The translations under genes and the position numbers were made by a program. The notes below the pieces were generated by a model. The model saw only the letters and a list, made by a program, of their open reading frames with translations. It had not been told where the DNA came from and searched no databases. From Pyruvatibacter sp. (lineage in GTDB: Bacteria; Pseudomonadota; Alphaproteobacteria; CGMCC-115125), in NCBI RefSeq assembly GCF_040219635.1, contig NZ_JAVJSC010000001.1, positions 1 through 64,000 on the forward strand: DNA of 64,000 bases. The letters run 5' to 3'. Positions 33,463 through 44,595 of the stretch are shown one piece after another (positions within the stretch are counted from its first letter, which is position 1; each line of letters opens with the position of its first letter).

Positions 33463-34596
33463 TTAGCCGATGGCCTGCTCAAACAGTTTTTCATAATCGC
33501 TGGCTTCAAGCGGGCGCGGATTGGTGAAGGTGCTCACATCCGTCAGCGCATTTTCAACAATGCCCGGCGTGTTCATGCTGACGCCCATCTCGCCAAGGTT
33601 TTTTGGCATACCCAGCTTGGCGTTGATGGCTTCAATCGCTTCCGCCAGATCAGCATTTGGTGCAAGCCCCATGGCGTCGCGAATGCGCTCATATTTGTCG
33701 CCCACATGGCCCTCGTTGTAGCGAAGGATAGTCGGCAGAATGACAGCGTTCAGCGTGCCGTGGTGCAGGCGCAATTCTTTCACCCGACCGCATGCATGGC
33801 TCATGGAGTGAACAGCGCCCAACCCCTTGATAAAGGCCATCGCTCCTTCGCTGGCGGCCATCATCATGTTGTAACGCGCATCCCGGTCCTGACCATCCGC
33901 AACGGCACGTTCGAGGTAGCCAAGCTTGACTGCGCGCCGCAGACCATCCAGACCCACGGCTTCCGCAGGCGGGTTTTCGATTGGCGACAGCACAGCCTCG
34001 ATGCAGTGTGTGACGGCATCCATGCCGGTCGCTGCCGTCAGGCGGGCAGGCAGACCAAGCGTGAGTTCCGGGTCGCAGATAGCAACATTTGGCAGCATCT
34101 TCTGGCTGGCAAAAATCAGCTTGCGTCCGTCCTGCGTGATGATGACCGAACCGACAGAGACTTCCGAGCCCGTGCCAGCCGTTGTGGGCATGGCAATGTG
34201 CGGCGCCATGTCGCCGATCAGCGCGCCGCCGCCTTCGATGGCTGCATATTGCGTAAGCGGACCCTTATGCGTGGCCAGTAGCGCGAGCCCCTTGGCAAGG
34301 TCCATGGATGAGCCGCCCCCCAGGCTCACGACACCGTCGCAACCAGCATCCTGATATTGCTTTAGCGCCTCAAGAGTTGCTTCTTCCGTCGGGTTTTCCG
34401 GTGTGCCGTCAAAAACCTCCGGCGCAAACTCGTTGCCCATTGCTTCGCGGGCTTTGTCCAGAATGCCGGCGGCAACAATGCCTTTGTCGGTCACAATCAT
34501 TGGACGCTTGATGCCAAGCTGCTTGAGCGTATCCGCCAGCATCGAGCGGGCACCAAAGTCAATATGGGTTGTCGTGAGATAATTGAGCGTTGCCAT
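33463..34596 (-). CDS. Iron-containing alcohol dehydrogenase (group III)
   Basis: A 377-residue Fe-ADH family protein; substrate unknown. The NAD(P) region has LGGGSSMDLAKG (92-103) and PTTAGTGSEVS; likely metal ligands are Asp193 and His197 (GMDAVTHCIEA), His267 (MSHACG) and His279 (HHGTLN). ATG 34596 is preceded by AAGGA 9 nt upstream; fifteen codons of open frame before it are not family-like. It heads the two-gene dehydrogenase unit wedged between gmk and rsmA. Family members include alcohol, 1,3-propanediol and hydroxybutyrate dehydrogenases. Confidence 0.88.
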   Translation of the reverse strand: MATLNYLTTTHIDFGARSMLADTLKQLGIKRPMIVTDKGIVAAGILDKAREAMGNEFAPEVFDGTPENPTEEATLEALKQYQDAGCDGVVSLGGGSSMDLAKGLALLATHKGPLTQYAAIEGGGALIGDMAPHIAMPTTAGTGSEVSVGSVIITQDGRKLIFASQKMLPNVAICDPELTLGLPARLTAATGMDAVTHCIEAVLSPIENPPAEAVGLDGLRRAVKLGYLERAVADGQDRDARYNMMMAASEGAMAFIKGLGAVHSMSHACGRVKELRLHHGTLNAVILPTILRYNEGHVGDKYERIRDAMGLAPNADLAEAIEAINAKLGMPKNLGEMGVSMNTPGIVENALTDVSTFTNPRPLEASDYEKLFEQAIG

Positions 34597-34748
34597 TACA
34601 TGCGTTCCTTGAGTCCCTGGAAAACCGGGCCATTCCAGCAATGACCCAATCAGCCGACATTATGTCAGTTCATTGTTGGCGCTACTGTGCCACTCGCACG
34701 GCGTGGCCACAACATGGATCGACCACAATACCGGCGCAAAAAGAAAGC

Positions 34749-35594
34749 CTATCGGGGTGCCATTTCAAGCCGCCGGGCAAGACTGAGGAAGTCGGCAACG
34801 GTCAGGCGCTCAGCGCGTGTCGTTGGGTCAATGCCAACTGCCGCACAGTGCGCTTCAGGGTCGCGGAACACCTGCTTGAGTGACGCCCGCAGCATCTTGC
34901 GACGTTGGCCGAAAGCCGCCGCGGTCACCTTCTCGACGCTGGCCAGCGATGGGTCATCCGGCGCTGCCTCACGCGGCATGAGGTGTACGATGCTCGACAT
35001 CACTTTAGGCGGTGGCGTGAAGGCACGCGGGTCCACGTCAAACACAATTGCCGCTTTGGCGCGCCACTGGGAAATGACCGACAGACGGCCATATGATTTG
35101 GTTCCCGGTGCCGCAACAATCCGCTCGGCGACTTCGCGCTGGAACATCAGCGTCATGCTGGCAAACCATGACGGCCACGTGTCAAGGCTCAGCCATTTGA
35201 GCAGCAGCGCGGTTGAAATGTTGTAGGGCAGGTTGGCAACAATCCGCGCGCCGGGCTGTACATGTGAACCCTCATCCACCTGCATCGCATCAGCCTCAAT
35301 AAGCTCCAGTCGTCCGGGATAAGCCGCGGCAATTTCGCCAAGTGCCGCCACGCAACGTGCGTCGCGCTCGACAGCAACCACGCGCCGGGCACCTTCCATC
35401 AGCAAGGCGCGCGTAAGACCGCCGGGGCCGGGGCCGATTTCAACAACGTCGCACGATGACAAGTCGCCCGCCGCCCGCGCAATGCGGCGGGTCAGATTGA
35501 GATCCAGCAAAAAATGCTGGCCCAGTGATTTGCGCGCATCAAGCCCATGGCTCGCAATGACATCGCGCAGAGGCGGAAGCCCGTCATCGCTCAT
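34749..35594 (-). CDS. rsmA: 16S rRNA dimethyladenosine transferase
   Basis: Dimethylates the two adjacent adenosines at the 3' end of 16S rRNA (KsgA). The 281-residue product has KSLGQHFLLD (22-31), SAM loop VEIGPGPGGLT (51-61) and the NLPY motif NLPYNIS (121-127). ATG 35594 starts at the conserved N-terminus; the frame is open 24 codons further but overlaps the pdxA end. It is the last gene of the lptF-lptG-lptD-surA-pdxA-rsmA series, 28 nt after pdxA. Confidence 0.95.
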   Translation of the reverse strand: MSDDGLPPLRDVIASHGLDARKSLGQHFLLDLNLTRRIARAAGDLSSCDVVEIGPGPGGLTRALLMEGARRVVAVERDARCVAALGEIAAAYPGRLELIEADAMQVDEGSHVQPGARIVANLPYNISTALLLKWLSLDTWPSWFASMTLMFQREVAERIVAAPGTKSYGRLSVISQWRAKAAIVFDVDPRAFTPPPKVMSSIVHLMPREAAPDDPSLASVEKVTAAAFGQRRKMLRASLKQVFRDPEAHCAAVGIDPTTRAERLTVADFLSLARRLEMAPR

Positions 35595-35622
35595 TGGCCG
35601 ACCCGTATCATGGCGTGCCGTA

Positions 35623-36675
35623 TCATGAGATCGCCTTGCGGCGATTCTCAGCACATGAAGCTGCAAGTTTCATCGCGGCGATCAGGCTGTCGGCGCGGGC
35701 TTCTCCGCGCCCGGCAATGTCCAGCGCCGTGCCGTGATCAGGGGAACTGCGCACTATCGGCAGGCCAAGTGTGATATTCACGCCTTGGTCAAAATCCAGC
35801 GTCTTGAGCGGGATCAGCGCCTGATCGTGATACATGCACAAAACAGCGTCAGCCTGCTCGCGGGCACGAGCATGAAACAACGTATCGGCAGGGTGTGGCC
35901 CGTTGGCGCGAATGCCCTGCTGGCGAAGCGCCTCAATCGCAGGCGCGATAATCTCGCGTTCCTGTGTGCCAAGTGTGCCCCCTTCACCGGCATGGGGATT
36001 AAGTGCTGCGACAGCAAGGCGCGGCGACTTTATGCCAAAATCGGTTCTGAGCGCTGCCGCCGTGACGCGGCCTGCATGAATAATCGTCTGTGTATTCAGG
36101 CTCTGCGCTACATCAGCCAGTGGCATATGGATAGTGACCGGCACGACCTTCAACTGAGGCGACACAAGCATCATTACCGGTGCGCCCTCGGCACCCGTGA
36201 GGGCAGCAAGGTATTCCGTGTGCCCCGGATATCTGAAGCCCGCCTCATAGAGGGTTTGTTTTTGAATGGGGTTGGTCACAACCGCGCAGGCCTGACCTTC
36301 AAATACCCATTGTGTGGCAATCTCGATCGACCCCATGACCGCTTCCGCATGGGCAACAGATGGTGTGCCGGCTATGGGAGGTGGCGAAAGTGGCTCGTCA
36401 AGCGCTGCAACGGGAAGGGAGTGGGCAAATGCATCAAATGCCTGTCTGGCGCTGCTGACGCGGACAATCGGCACGTCAACGCCTAGTGATGCAGCTTCAG
36501 CCGCAAGACGCGCCGGGTCGTCAATGGCAACGAACGCAGGCAGGTCATGTGTAAGCCGGGACAGCCATGCCTTGATGAGTATTTCGCCGCCTATCCCGGA
36601 CGGCTCTCCCATCGTCACGGCAAGCGGAGCGGTCAGATCAGATGGCAGCCCTTGATTGGCAGGAGCCTGCGTCAC
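35623..36675 (-). CDS. pdxA: 4-hydroxythreonine-4-phosphate dehydrogenase
   Basis: An NAD-dependent step of DXP-dependent vitamin B6 synthesis. The 350-residue protein opens with AVTMGEPSGIGGEI and has GHTEYLA, AALNPHAGEGG, GPHPADTLF and MYHDQALIPLK, the PdxA substrate- and metal-binding blocks. The ATG overlaps the surA stop by 4 nt. The surA-pdxA-rsmA order is conserved across proteobacteria. Confidence 0.96.
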   Translation of the reverse strand: MTQAPANQGLPSDLTAPLAVTMGEPSGIGGEILIKAWLSRLTHDLPAFVAIDDPARLAAEAASLGVDVPIVRVSSARQAFDAFAHSLPVAALDEPLSPPPIAGTPSVAHAEAVMGSIEIATQWVFEGQACAVVTNPIQKQTLYEAGFRYPGHTEYLAALTGAEGAPVMMLVSPQLKVVPVTIHMPLADVAQSLNTQTIIHAGRVTAAALRTDFGIKSPRLAVAALNPHAGEGGTLGTQEREIIAPAIEALRQQGIRANGPHPADTLFHARAREQADAVLCMYHDQALIPLKTLDFDQGVNITLGLPIVRSSPDHGTALDIAGRGEARADSLIAAMKLAASCAENRRKAIS

Positions 36676-38003
36676 CGCATTTCAACGACGGCGTTGCGCC
36701 GCAGATCACGCAGATAGCGGCGCGACATCATGGCCAGTTCCTGATTGAAAAGCTGATTTTCAATGTCATCACGGCTGGGCAATTCGCGCTCTGTCATGGT
36801 GCGACTGCACAACACAATCAGCTCAATGCCTTCCGGCGTGCGCTGAGGGGCGCCCCACTGGTTTGGCTGTAATGCCAGCAGCGCTGGGCGCGCCGGTTCA
36901 GGGAACGCGCGCATCGGCCTGTTCTCAATCCTGTTGAACCGGGCCTCAGGGTCGATCGACCTGCCAAGGGCCTCAAGCTGGCCACATGCAATCGGGCGTT
37001 CCAGGGCCTGGCGGACGGCATTGCTGTTACGGGCAAGTCGCTCGCGCGGGAGATCATCCGCAAACGGAATATTGACGGCTTCCAGCGTGATGGTTGAATC
37101 CATAGGGTCCTGCTGGTCGCCCGCCAGCCGCCGATCACGCAGCTGCAAAATATGAAAACCGCTGACGGTGCGGATCGGGTCTGATACCTGACCCACCTGC
37201 ATCCGTCGCAATACCGAGTTGAGCTCGTCTGAAAACTGCCCGTCAATAATCCAACCGGCATCACCGCCATTGGCAGCCGTCGGTGCCTGACTGAACTGGC
37301 CGGCAATCGCGCGAATGTCGCCCCCCAAACGAATCTGCTCGGCGAGTTGCGCAGCGGATGCCCGTGCCTCGGCTTCCTCGTCGGGGCTTTCGACAGGAAT
37401 CAGAACCTCTGACACCAGATAGGATGCCTGCTCCGACTGATTGATGATGCGCTCCAGCACAGTGTCAACTTCGGTGTCTGTTACGGTAACGCGGGGGCCA
37501 AACCGGTTTTGCACCAGCTCGTTCCATGCAAGCTCTGCATAAACCTGCGTGCGCAAGGTGGTCGCGTTGACGTTAACGCTCTCAAGAAACGCTTCGATTT
37601 GCTCAAGCGTCATGTTGTTGCGGCCACCAAGCCGCTCAATCGCCTGATTGACCTGGTCCTCGTCAACCGTGATGTTGTTTTCGGTCGCTTCCTGAATCTG
37701 CAGCCGTTCGTCAACCAGGGTACGCAGTATCTGAGGTCTGATGCGTTCCAGGTTTTCAGGTGTTGGTGGGACACCTGCTGTTGCAACAATCAGCCCCAGT
37801 CGCTGGTCAAGGTCATAGCCCGAGATAACGCTGTCATTCACGATAGCGGCAATCCGCTGCACCATTTGTGCGGAAGCAGGCGCAGGCATGGTCAGCATCA
37901 GCGGTGCGGCAAACAGTGCAAGTCCGGCAAGCCCGCCGACAGCGGCAGGCAGCCACGAAACTGCCAGGCGATCCATGAATGATGTGAGTTTTTTTGAGCT
38001 CAT
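36672..38003 (-). CDS. surA: Periplasmic chaperone/peptidyl-prolyl isomerase SurA
   Basis: Escorts unfolded beta-barrel proteins, LptD among them, to the BAM complex. The 443-residue precursor has a long signal sequence (hydrophobic core about 19-38, cleavage near PASAQ), the SurA N-domain (IAAIVNDSVISGYDLDQRL) and one clear parvulin domain (about 195-305; GGDAGWI and VRTVSGFHILQL). Only one parvulin domain is evident where E. coli has two. It is translationally coupled to pdxA; 200 nt without a gene separate it from lptD. Confidence 0.9.
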   Translation of the reverse strand: MSSKKLTSFMDRLAVSWLPAAVGGLAGLALFAAPLMLTMPAPASAQMVQRIAAIVNDSVISGYDLDQRLGLIVATAGVPPTPENLERIRPQILRTLVDERLQIQEATENNITVDEDQVNQAIERLGGRNNMTLEQIEAFLESVNVNATTLRTQVYAELAWNELVQNRFGPRVTVTDTEVDTVLERIINQSEQASYLVSEVLIPVESPDEEAEARASAAQLAEQIRLGGDIRAIAGQFSQAPTAANGGDAGWIIDGQFSDELNSVLRRMQVGQVSDPIRTVSGFHILQLRDRRLAGDQQDPMDSTITLEAVNIPFADDLPRERLARNSNAVRQALERPIACGQLEALGRSIDPEARFNRIENRPMRAFPEPARPALLALQPNQWGAPQRTPEGIELIVLCSRTMTERELPSRDDIENQLFNQELAMMSRRYLRDLRRNAVVEMR

Positions 38004-38203
38004 TTTCGTTGTGTAACTTTGCTTACTGGCGGCGCAGTTTTCCGCCGCTTGGAGGTCTGAACCGGCATTGAAAATGTTGCCGCATCTTTCCGCGCGGCGT
38101 CGACATTCTCATCTTGTGCCCCCGCAAGTGATGCTGAGCATAGAGAATGTTGTCCGCCAATCAAGCCGTTGCAACACCCGCGCGACTCTCTGATCGCAGG
38201 TGC

Positions 38204-40471
38204 CTAATTGCCTGTTGGGCCCGCAACATCTGTGGTGCCGCCGAACTCGCCCAATGTAACAAGCTCAATCCTGAAAACCACGGACGTTGTCGGCTCAATA
38301 TCGCGGTCGCGAATGAAGCTTTGTTCAAAAGCGAGGCTGAACAGGAAGCATTCGTCGAGGTAGGTGAGGCCTATCCAGTTCGAGACCATAGCCGAGCGTC
38401 TCAGGTCACGGCGCGCTGAAGCGCTCAGCCACCAGTCATCCGTAAAATTGTAGGAGAACCCCCCATTTATTTCCTCACCCTCGCGGCGGTTGGTTGTATC
38501 CAGGCTCTGATCCAGAAACACATAGTTCGCATAAAGCGCAAACGGGCGGTTCTCAAAGACATTGAAGCTGGACGTCAGGTCCACTTCGTTGCGCAGCAGT
38601 TTGCCGTCGGACGGGTCAACCCGAAACCGGCTGACCACATCCAGATAGGGTGCCGGGTTGATCTGAAGGCGACCTACAACATCTGATTCGCTGCTTTGCA
38701 AACCGCTGCCGCGCGGGAAAGCGGCACTGTCTTCCAGCTGGTAAGATTGCCCCAAGAGCAGATTGGCCTCCCCACCTTCATCGCCGACATAGGAATACTG
38801 AAGGCCGTAATTAACGCGTGCACCGTCTTCGAAACGGTCGAAGCCAGGATATCGGTTTCGATCAAAAAGGTGAGTGGTGTCAAAATCAACCGCCAGACTG
38901 TCGTCGTTGGGGATGTCTCGCGGATTGGAATTGCTCGGCGAGTAGATGGCCTGAACAATTGGCTCTATCACGTGCGCGCCGCCGCCGCTGTCGCTTATCC
39001 AGGGCCAGCTGTATTCAAGGCCCACAGTCGGGAGGAGGCGTGTTTGAACGGAAGACTGGTTCTTGCCACCCGGCACCAGAACATCCTCGTCCACCACATA
39101 CACGTCGCCGCGGACGTCCACAAAAGCACCAAACTGTTCACCGGTACGTGCGGTTCGCGACAGGTCCCAGCCGATGTCGGCAGAGTATCTTTGGAAGCTG
39201 GTACCCTCGACGCGTTGCAGATTTAGGGCGTTGACACTCGCCTTTACCTGACCTCCGGCAATCAGCGGCTTGAAGTAGTACTCAGCGTCAATCAACGGCG
39301 CCACAAAGGGAATGCTGGCCTGATCGTCTGTTGTCAGCAGGCCCTGAAAATAAAATGCCTCCGCGCGGGCGTAGTTTCTCCCGTCAATGGTTTCAGCATA
39401 GGCTGTCGAGATCAGGTCGTTGTCGTTGAAAATGTCGTAGCGCCGTAAATAGGTCTCATCCGAGGTGAGTTTCAGTTCCAGCCCGGCAGTGGTCTTTTGC
39501 GTGATATCGAACTTGGCGTCTGCAAACACATGTCCGCGGAACGGCTCAATGGCATTGACGCCCACGGCATCTTCATCCGGCCATGTGGCGCTGGCATCGA
39601 TAGTGTATTCGCCGAAGCCCAGATGATGGCGAAACTCGCCCGCATATACATGCCCCACTTCCGTTTGCCATCTCGGCCGGAAAGTGAAATCCATATTGGG
39701 CGCAATGTTCCAGAAGAACGGTGTTCTGACGCTTGTGCCGAAGTCTTCTGAAATGGCAATGGTCGGTGTCAGCAACCCTGTCTGGCGTTTGACGCTTGGG
39801 TCCGGGTGGCTGAAATAGGGCGTGTAGAAAACCGGGACACCAAAGAACTCGATAAAGGCGTCTTCGTACTCAACCCGCTTTTTTTCTTTGTCGTGTACGA
39901 CTTTGAATGAGCGTATCTGCCACAACGGCGAAGAGTCCGGATCTTCCGCACATACATCGCAAACCGTATAGACGGCTTTGTTGAGCTCCGTCCTGTTGCC
40001 GGCGCTGCGCGTGCCAGAGTTGGCCGCAACACGCGCGTTGTCTTCCAACAACAGCCGCACCGTGTTGCCAACACCATCAGCAAAGTCATCCGAGAGAACC
40101 ATCGTGTCGGCAAACATGACCTGTCCGTCAGGTTGCAGCAGACTGACATTGCCGCTTGCTGTCACCGTTTTGGTTCCGCGGTCATAGACCACGCTGTCAG
40201 CAAGGAGCACGTGACTGTCGGAGGTGATCTCGACATTGCCGTCAGCGGTGACAACGTCGTTGTCGCGGTCGTGGACCATTTCGTCGGCTTCAATGAGCAC
40301 GGTGTCGCCTGCGACGTCAGCCGATTGCGCGACTGCGACCGAGGAGAGCGCTATGGCTGGCAATAGTGTGAATGCAGCAGCAAGCATGGCGGGACCCCGC
40401 GTCCGCACAGATGTGCGGGCGATCGGTCCGACCAAACGCATCAAGGCTGAAAAGACGCCCCCGTCCCCCAT
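38204..40471 (-). CDS. lptD: LPS-assembly outer-membrane protein LptD
   Basis: The beta-barrel that inserts lipopolysaccharide into the outer leaflet. The 755-residue precursor has a signal peptide (about 28-48), an LptA-like jellyroll domain (about 55-145, with VVTADGNVEI and TKTVTASGNVSL repeats) and the long LptD barrel domain. The only visible cysteines after the signal are the CDVC pair near residue 175 and one in LDECFLF near the C-terminus, so the disulfide pattern is reduced relative to the four-Cys E. coli protein. Downstream lies its chaperone gene surA; upstream, 6 nt away, lptG. Confidence 0.93.
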   Translation of the reverse strand: MGDGGVFSALMRLVGPIARTSVRTRGPAMLAAAFTLLPAIALSSVAVAQSADVAGDTVLIEADEMVHDRDNDVVTADGNVEITSDSHVLLADSVVYDRGTKTVTASGNVSLLQPDGQVMFADTMVLSDDFADGVGNTVRLLLEDNARVAANSGTRSAGNRTELNKAVYTVCDVCAEDPDSSPLWQIRSFKVVHDKEKKRVEYEDAFIEFFGVPVFYTPYFSHPDPSVKRQTGLLTPTIAISEDFGTSVRTPFFWNIAPNMDFTFRPRWQTEVGHVYAGEFRHHLGFGEYTIDASATWPDEDAVGVNAIEPFRGHVFADAKFDITQKTTAGLELKLTSDETYLRRYDIFNDNDLISTAYAETIDGRNYARAEAFYFQGLLTTDDQASIPFVAPLIDAEYYFKPLIAGGQVKASVNALNLQRVEGTSFQRYSADIGWDLSRTARTGEQFGAFVDVRGDVYVVDEDVLVPGGKNQSSVQTRLLPTVGLEYSWPWISDSGGGAHVIEPIVQAIYSPSNSNPRDIPNDDSLAVDFDTTHLFDRNRYPGFDRFEDGARVNYGLQYSYVGDEGGEANLLLGQSYQLEDSAAFPRGSGLQSSESDVVGRLQINPAPYLDVVSRFRVDPSDGKLLRNEVDLTSSFNVFENRPFALYANYVFLDQSLDTTNRREGEEINGGFSYNFTDDWWLSASARRDLRRSAMVSNWIGLTYLDECFLFSLAFEQSFIRDRDIEPTTSVVFRIELVTLGEFGGTTDVAGPTGN

Positions 40472-40477
40472 CTGGTG

Positions 40478-41569
40478 CTAACCATCCTCCTGGTGAAAAA
40501 TCAGCGCTGCGCCAAGCATGGCACTGATAAAGGCCGGCGACCATGCGGCCAATACAACAGGCATAACCCCCCGTGCGCCCAACGCAAGGGTAACGTCGGT
40601 GAAAAAATACAGAAAAAAGCCACTGACCACGCCCGCCACAATAAGCTGGCCGATGCCCCCCAGCCGTGTCAGACGCAAACTGAAGCAGGCCGCAATCAGC
40701 ACCATGGCGGCCATCAAAAAGGGCCGCGATGCCAACTGGTGCCAATGCAACTCATAGCGCAGCGCGGAAAAACCAGCCTCCTGTGCCGTTTCAATGAACT
40801 CCGGCAGATCCCAAAACGACAAAGTGTCGGGTGAGGCAAAACTTTCCTGTACCCGTTCAAGGGTCAGGCTGGTTGGCAGTTCGTACATCTCGTGAAACTG
40901 GCGTTGCTGGCCAGGTATTGTGACCTGCGCGTTGGATATCTGCCACCTGCCGACGGCAAGTGTTGCGGTATCCGCGTCAATGCGCCCGGTAAACTCCTCG
41001 TCATTGCCATACAGGAAAATGATGACATCGCGCAGGTCCACGCCCTGATTTGTGGCCCCCAGCGCATGGATCACTGACTGACCGGCTTCATCGGCCTGCC
41101 GTAGCCAAAGTCCTGATTCGGAAACCGCCAGTAGGCTGGTGCGCCCGCGCACATGTTCGGATTCCAGCGCTTCAAAGCGCGACACCATGGCAGACGCCAG
41201 CGGATTATAAACCGCCACCGCCCCCACGCCGATAAACAGCGCCAGCACAACAGCCGGAGCCAAAAACTGCCACGCCGAGACGCCGGATGCGCGGGCCACC
41301 ACAAACTCATTTGAGCGTGACAGTTGCAGGAACGCCCACATTGAGCCGAACAACATTGAGAACGGCATCATTTTTTCGGAGATGCTCGGCAGCCTCAAGA
41401 GACCCATGGTCAGCACAGTGCCGAAGGGAACCTCGCGTGACCCGGTCCGCCGCAACAGCTCAACAAAATCAATTACGAAGGCCAACGCCATGCTGATGAT
41501 GAATGCGGCGATGACGGCAAACAACACCCGCCGACCAAAATACAGGTACATGGTCCAGGGCAGTCTCAT
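40478..41569 (-). CDS. lptG: LPS export ABC transporter permease LptG
   Basis: One of two permeases of the LptB2FG extractor. The 363-residue YjgP/YjgQ-family protein has three N-terminal helices, a periplasmic beta-jellyroll domain (about 130-260) and three C-terminal helices, with the short cytoplasmic RLPSISEKMMPF stretch near residue 60. It overlaps the lptF stop by 4 nt and lies 6 nt before lptD. The ATPase gene lptB is not in this window. Confidence 0.92.
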   Translation of the reverse strand: MRLPWTMYLYFGRRVLFAVIAAFIISMALAFVIDFVELLRRTGSREVPFGTVLTMGLLRLPSISEKMMPFSMLFGSMWAFLQLSRSNEFVVARASGVSAWQFLAPAVVLALFIGVGAVAVYNPLASAMVSRFEALESEHVRGRTSLLAVSESGLWLRQADEAGQSVIHALGATNQGVDLRDVIIFLYGNDEEFTGRIDADTATLAVGRWQISNAQVTIPGQQRQFHEMYELPTSLTLERVQESFASPDTLSFWDLPEFIETAQEAGFSALRYELHWHQLASRPFLMAAMVLIAACFSLRLTRLGGIGQLIVAGVVSGFFLYFFTDVTLALGARGVMPVVLAAWSPAFISAMLGAALIFHQEDG

Positions 41570-42738
41570 GATGCGCCTGCCTCCGCATTGCCGCTGTGTT
41601 TCAAACGATCACGGACCGCGAGAACCATTGCCGTGGGCCGCCAGCCATTGATGATTGCGCACGCCCCGGCGAGCGCCAGCAGTGGAACAAGATACTGGAT
41701 GCTGATGAGTATCGGGTACCGAGTTGCCCAGCCGACTGCCGCCAGATCAAACAACCGAATGCCAAGGCCAAGCGCCACCGTAAGTGTAATACGCTTGCCG
41801 TAGCCCCGCCGGCTAAACTCATTGGGCAGCAATCCGGCCATGGCGAAGGCGGCCAGTACAAGTGCAAACAGCGGCGATGTTATGCGTGCATGACCTTCTG
41901 CAATAAGTTCATTCGCATACTGATTATCATAGGCCAGCGTCATGTCGGGCCATAGCAACTCGTGCAGATATCGCTCATAGGCCTTGAAATAGCGTTCGTC
42001 TGCGGGGTTGGAAAACTGGCTGAGGTCAAACGCATATTTGTCGAAATACAAAAAGTCGGTTTTACGGTTTTCGTCGCGTCGCTGAATGTTGCCATTCAGC
42101 ATGATGAGCCGTGGACCTTCCGGCGTATCCACAAGCTGTCCGCGATCAGCGATGTAGCTAACGGGTTTGTCCTTGTCACGGTTGTCATGCACCAGCAGCC
42201 CTTCAATCAGACCGCCGGGAAGCCGGTTTTCCACAAACACCGTCAGACCGTCAGCCGGGAGGGTAAACTCACCTTCCTGTAGCAGCGACGAGGCAAACTG
42301 TGTGCGCATGTCCAGCAACACCGAGCGCATGTCGCGCATGGCCATGGGCAGCAGCAGCATGTTGACCAGGTAGGTGAGCAGCATGACCGCAATCGCGCAG
42401 GCAAAGATTGCCCGCGCCACGCGCCAGCGGCTCATGCCGGCTGCAAACATCACCACCAGTTCGCTGTCAGACCGCAATCTGTAAAGTGCATACAGGCACG
42501 CGAAAAACAAAGCGATGGGAAGCACCACCACCAGAATGGATGGTATGACGAGCACAGACAGATAAAGGAACACACCGATGTTCTGTCCCTGCTCAATCAC
42601 ATCATTGAGCAGTTCAAGCGACTGGGTAAGCCACACAACCCCGGTGAGAATGAGCAGGAAGATGAAGAACGGGCCGGTAATCAGCCGCGCCACATAAGTG
42701 TCGATCTTGAAAAAACGGGATGGGCGCTCGCTGGCCAT
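41566..42738 (-). CDS. lptF: LPS export ABC transporter permease LptF
   Basis: The partner of LptG. The YjgP/YjgQ topology is visible: helices near residues 20-45, 55-85 and 95-125, a periplasmic jellyroll domain, then three helices ending about 370. The start is taken at ATG 42738 (MASERPSRFFKIDTYV), which has GAGG a few bases upstream and gives 390 residues. GTG 42789 would add 17 residues and is possible. First gene of the - strand cluster, divergent from pepA. Confidence 0.9.
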   Translation of the reverse strand: MASERPSRFFKIDTYVARLITGPFFIFLLILTGVVWLTQSLELLNDVIEQGQNIGVFLYLSVLVIPSILVVVLPIALFFACLYALYRLRSDSELVVMFAAGMSRWRVARAIFACAIAVMLLTYLVNMLLLPMAMRDMRSVLLDMRTQFASSLLQEGEFTLPADGLTVFVENRLPGGLIEGLLVHDNRDKDKPVSYIADRGQLVDTPEGPRLIMLNGNIQRRDENRKTDFLYFDKYAFDLSQFSNPADERYFKAYERYLHELLWPDMTLAYDNQYANELIAEGHARITSPLFALVLAAFAMAGLLPNEFSRRGYGKRITLTVALGLGIRLFDLAAVGWATRYPILISIQYLVPLLALAGACAIINGWRPTAMVLAVRDRLKHSGNAEAGAS

Positions 42739-43104
42739 CGGCCTCGTGTCCAGTCTTGTGTTTTCAACCCGTAAGGCCGCCCGCGCCACTGCAAGCGCCG
42801 CGCACGCAATTAAGGGCAGTACCGGGATAGGTTAAGCGCATTGCGATCCTTTTTGGTTAACGCCGTACGCCTGACAGGCTTCGTTTTGACCACCCCATTT
42901 CAGGCAATACCGCATTTTGACGGTTTGGCGAAGCCCCGCAGCATGTGATATTTGGCCAAACACAACACTTTTTGGGCATCTCAGGGGCCAATCAGGATAC
43001 AGTTAACGGAAAGCAGGGCATTTGCACTTTTAGAACAGGGTAGTTCCCGCCTCACAAATACACCTTCCGGCACTCATCCCTCTGGCATTTCTAAGGAATA
43101 TCTG
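42739..43104. promoter_or_regulatory. Divergent lptF/pepA spacer
   Basis: 366 nt with promoters for lptF (-) and pepA (+). It contains a perfect 10 bp palindrome TTTGGCCAAA at 42951-42960, whose outer half matches an inverted GTTTGGC at 42923-42929, and on the - strand two TTAACC sequences resembling CtrA half-sites. No clear sigma-70 promoter was identified. The in-frame extension of pepA back to 42952 runs through it and is unlikely to be coding. Confidence 0.35.
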
Positions 43105-44594
<1,490 letters not shown>

Positions 44595-44595
<1 letters not shown>

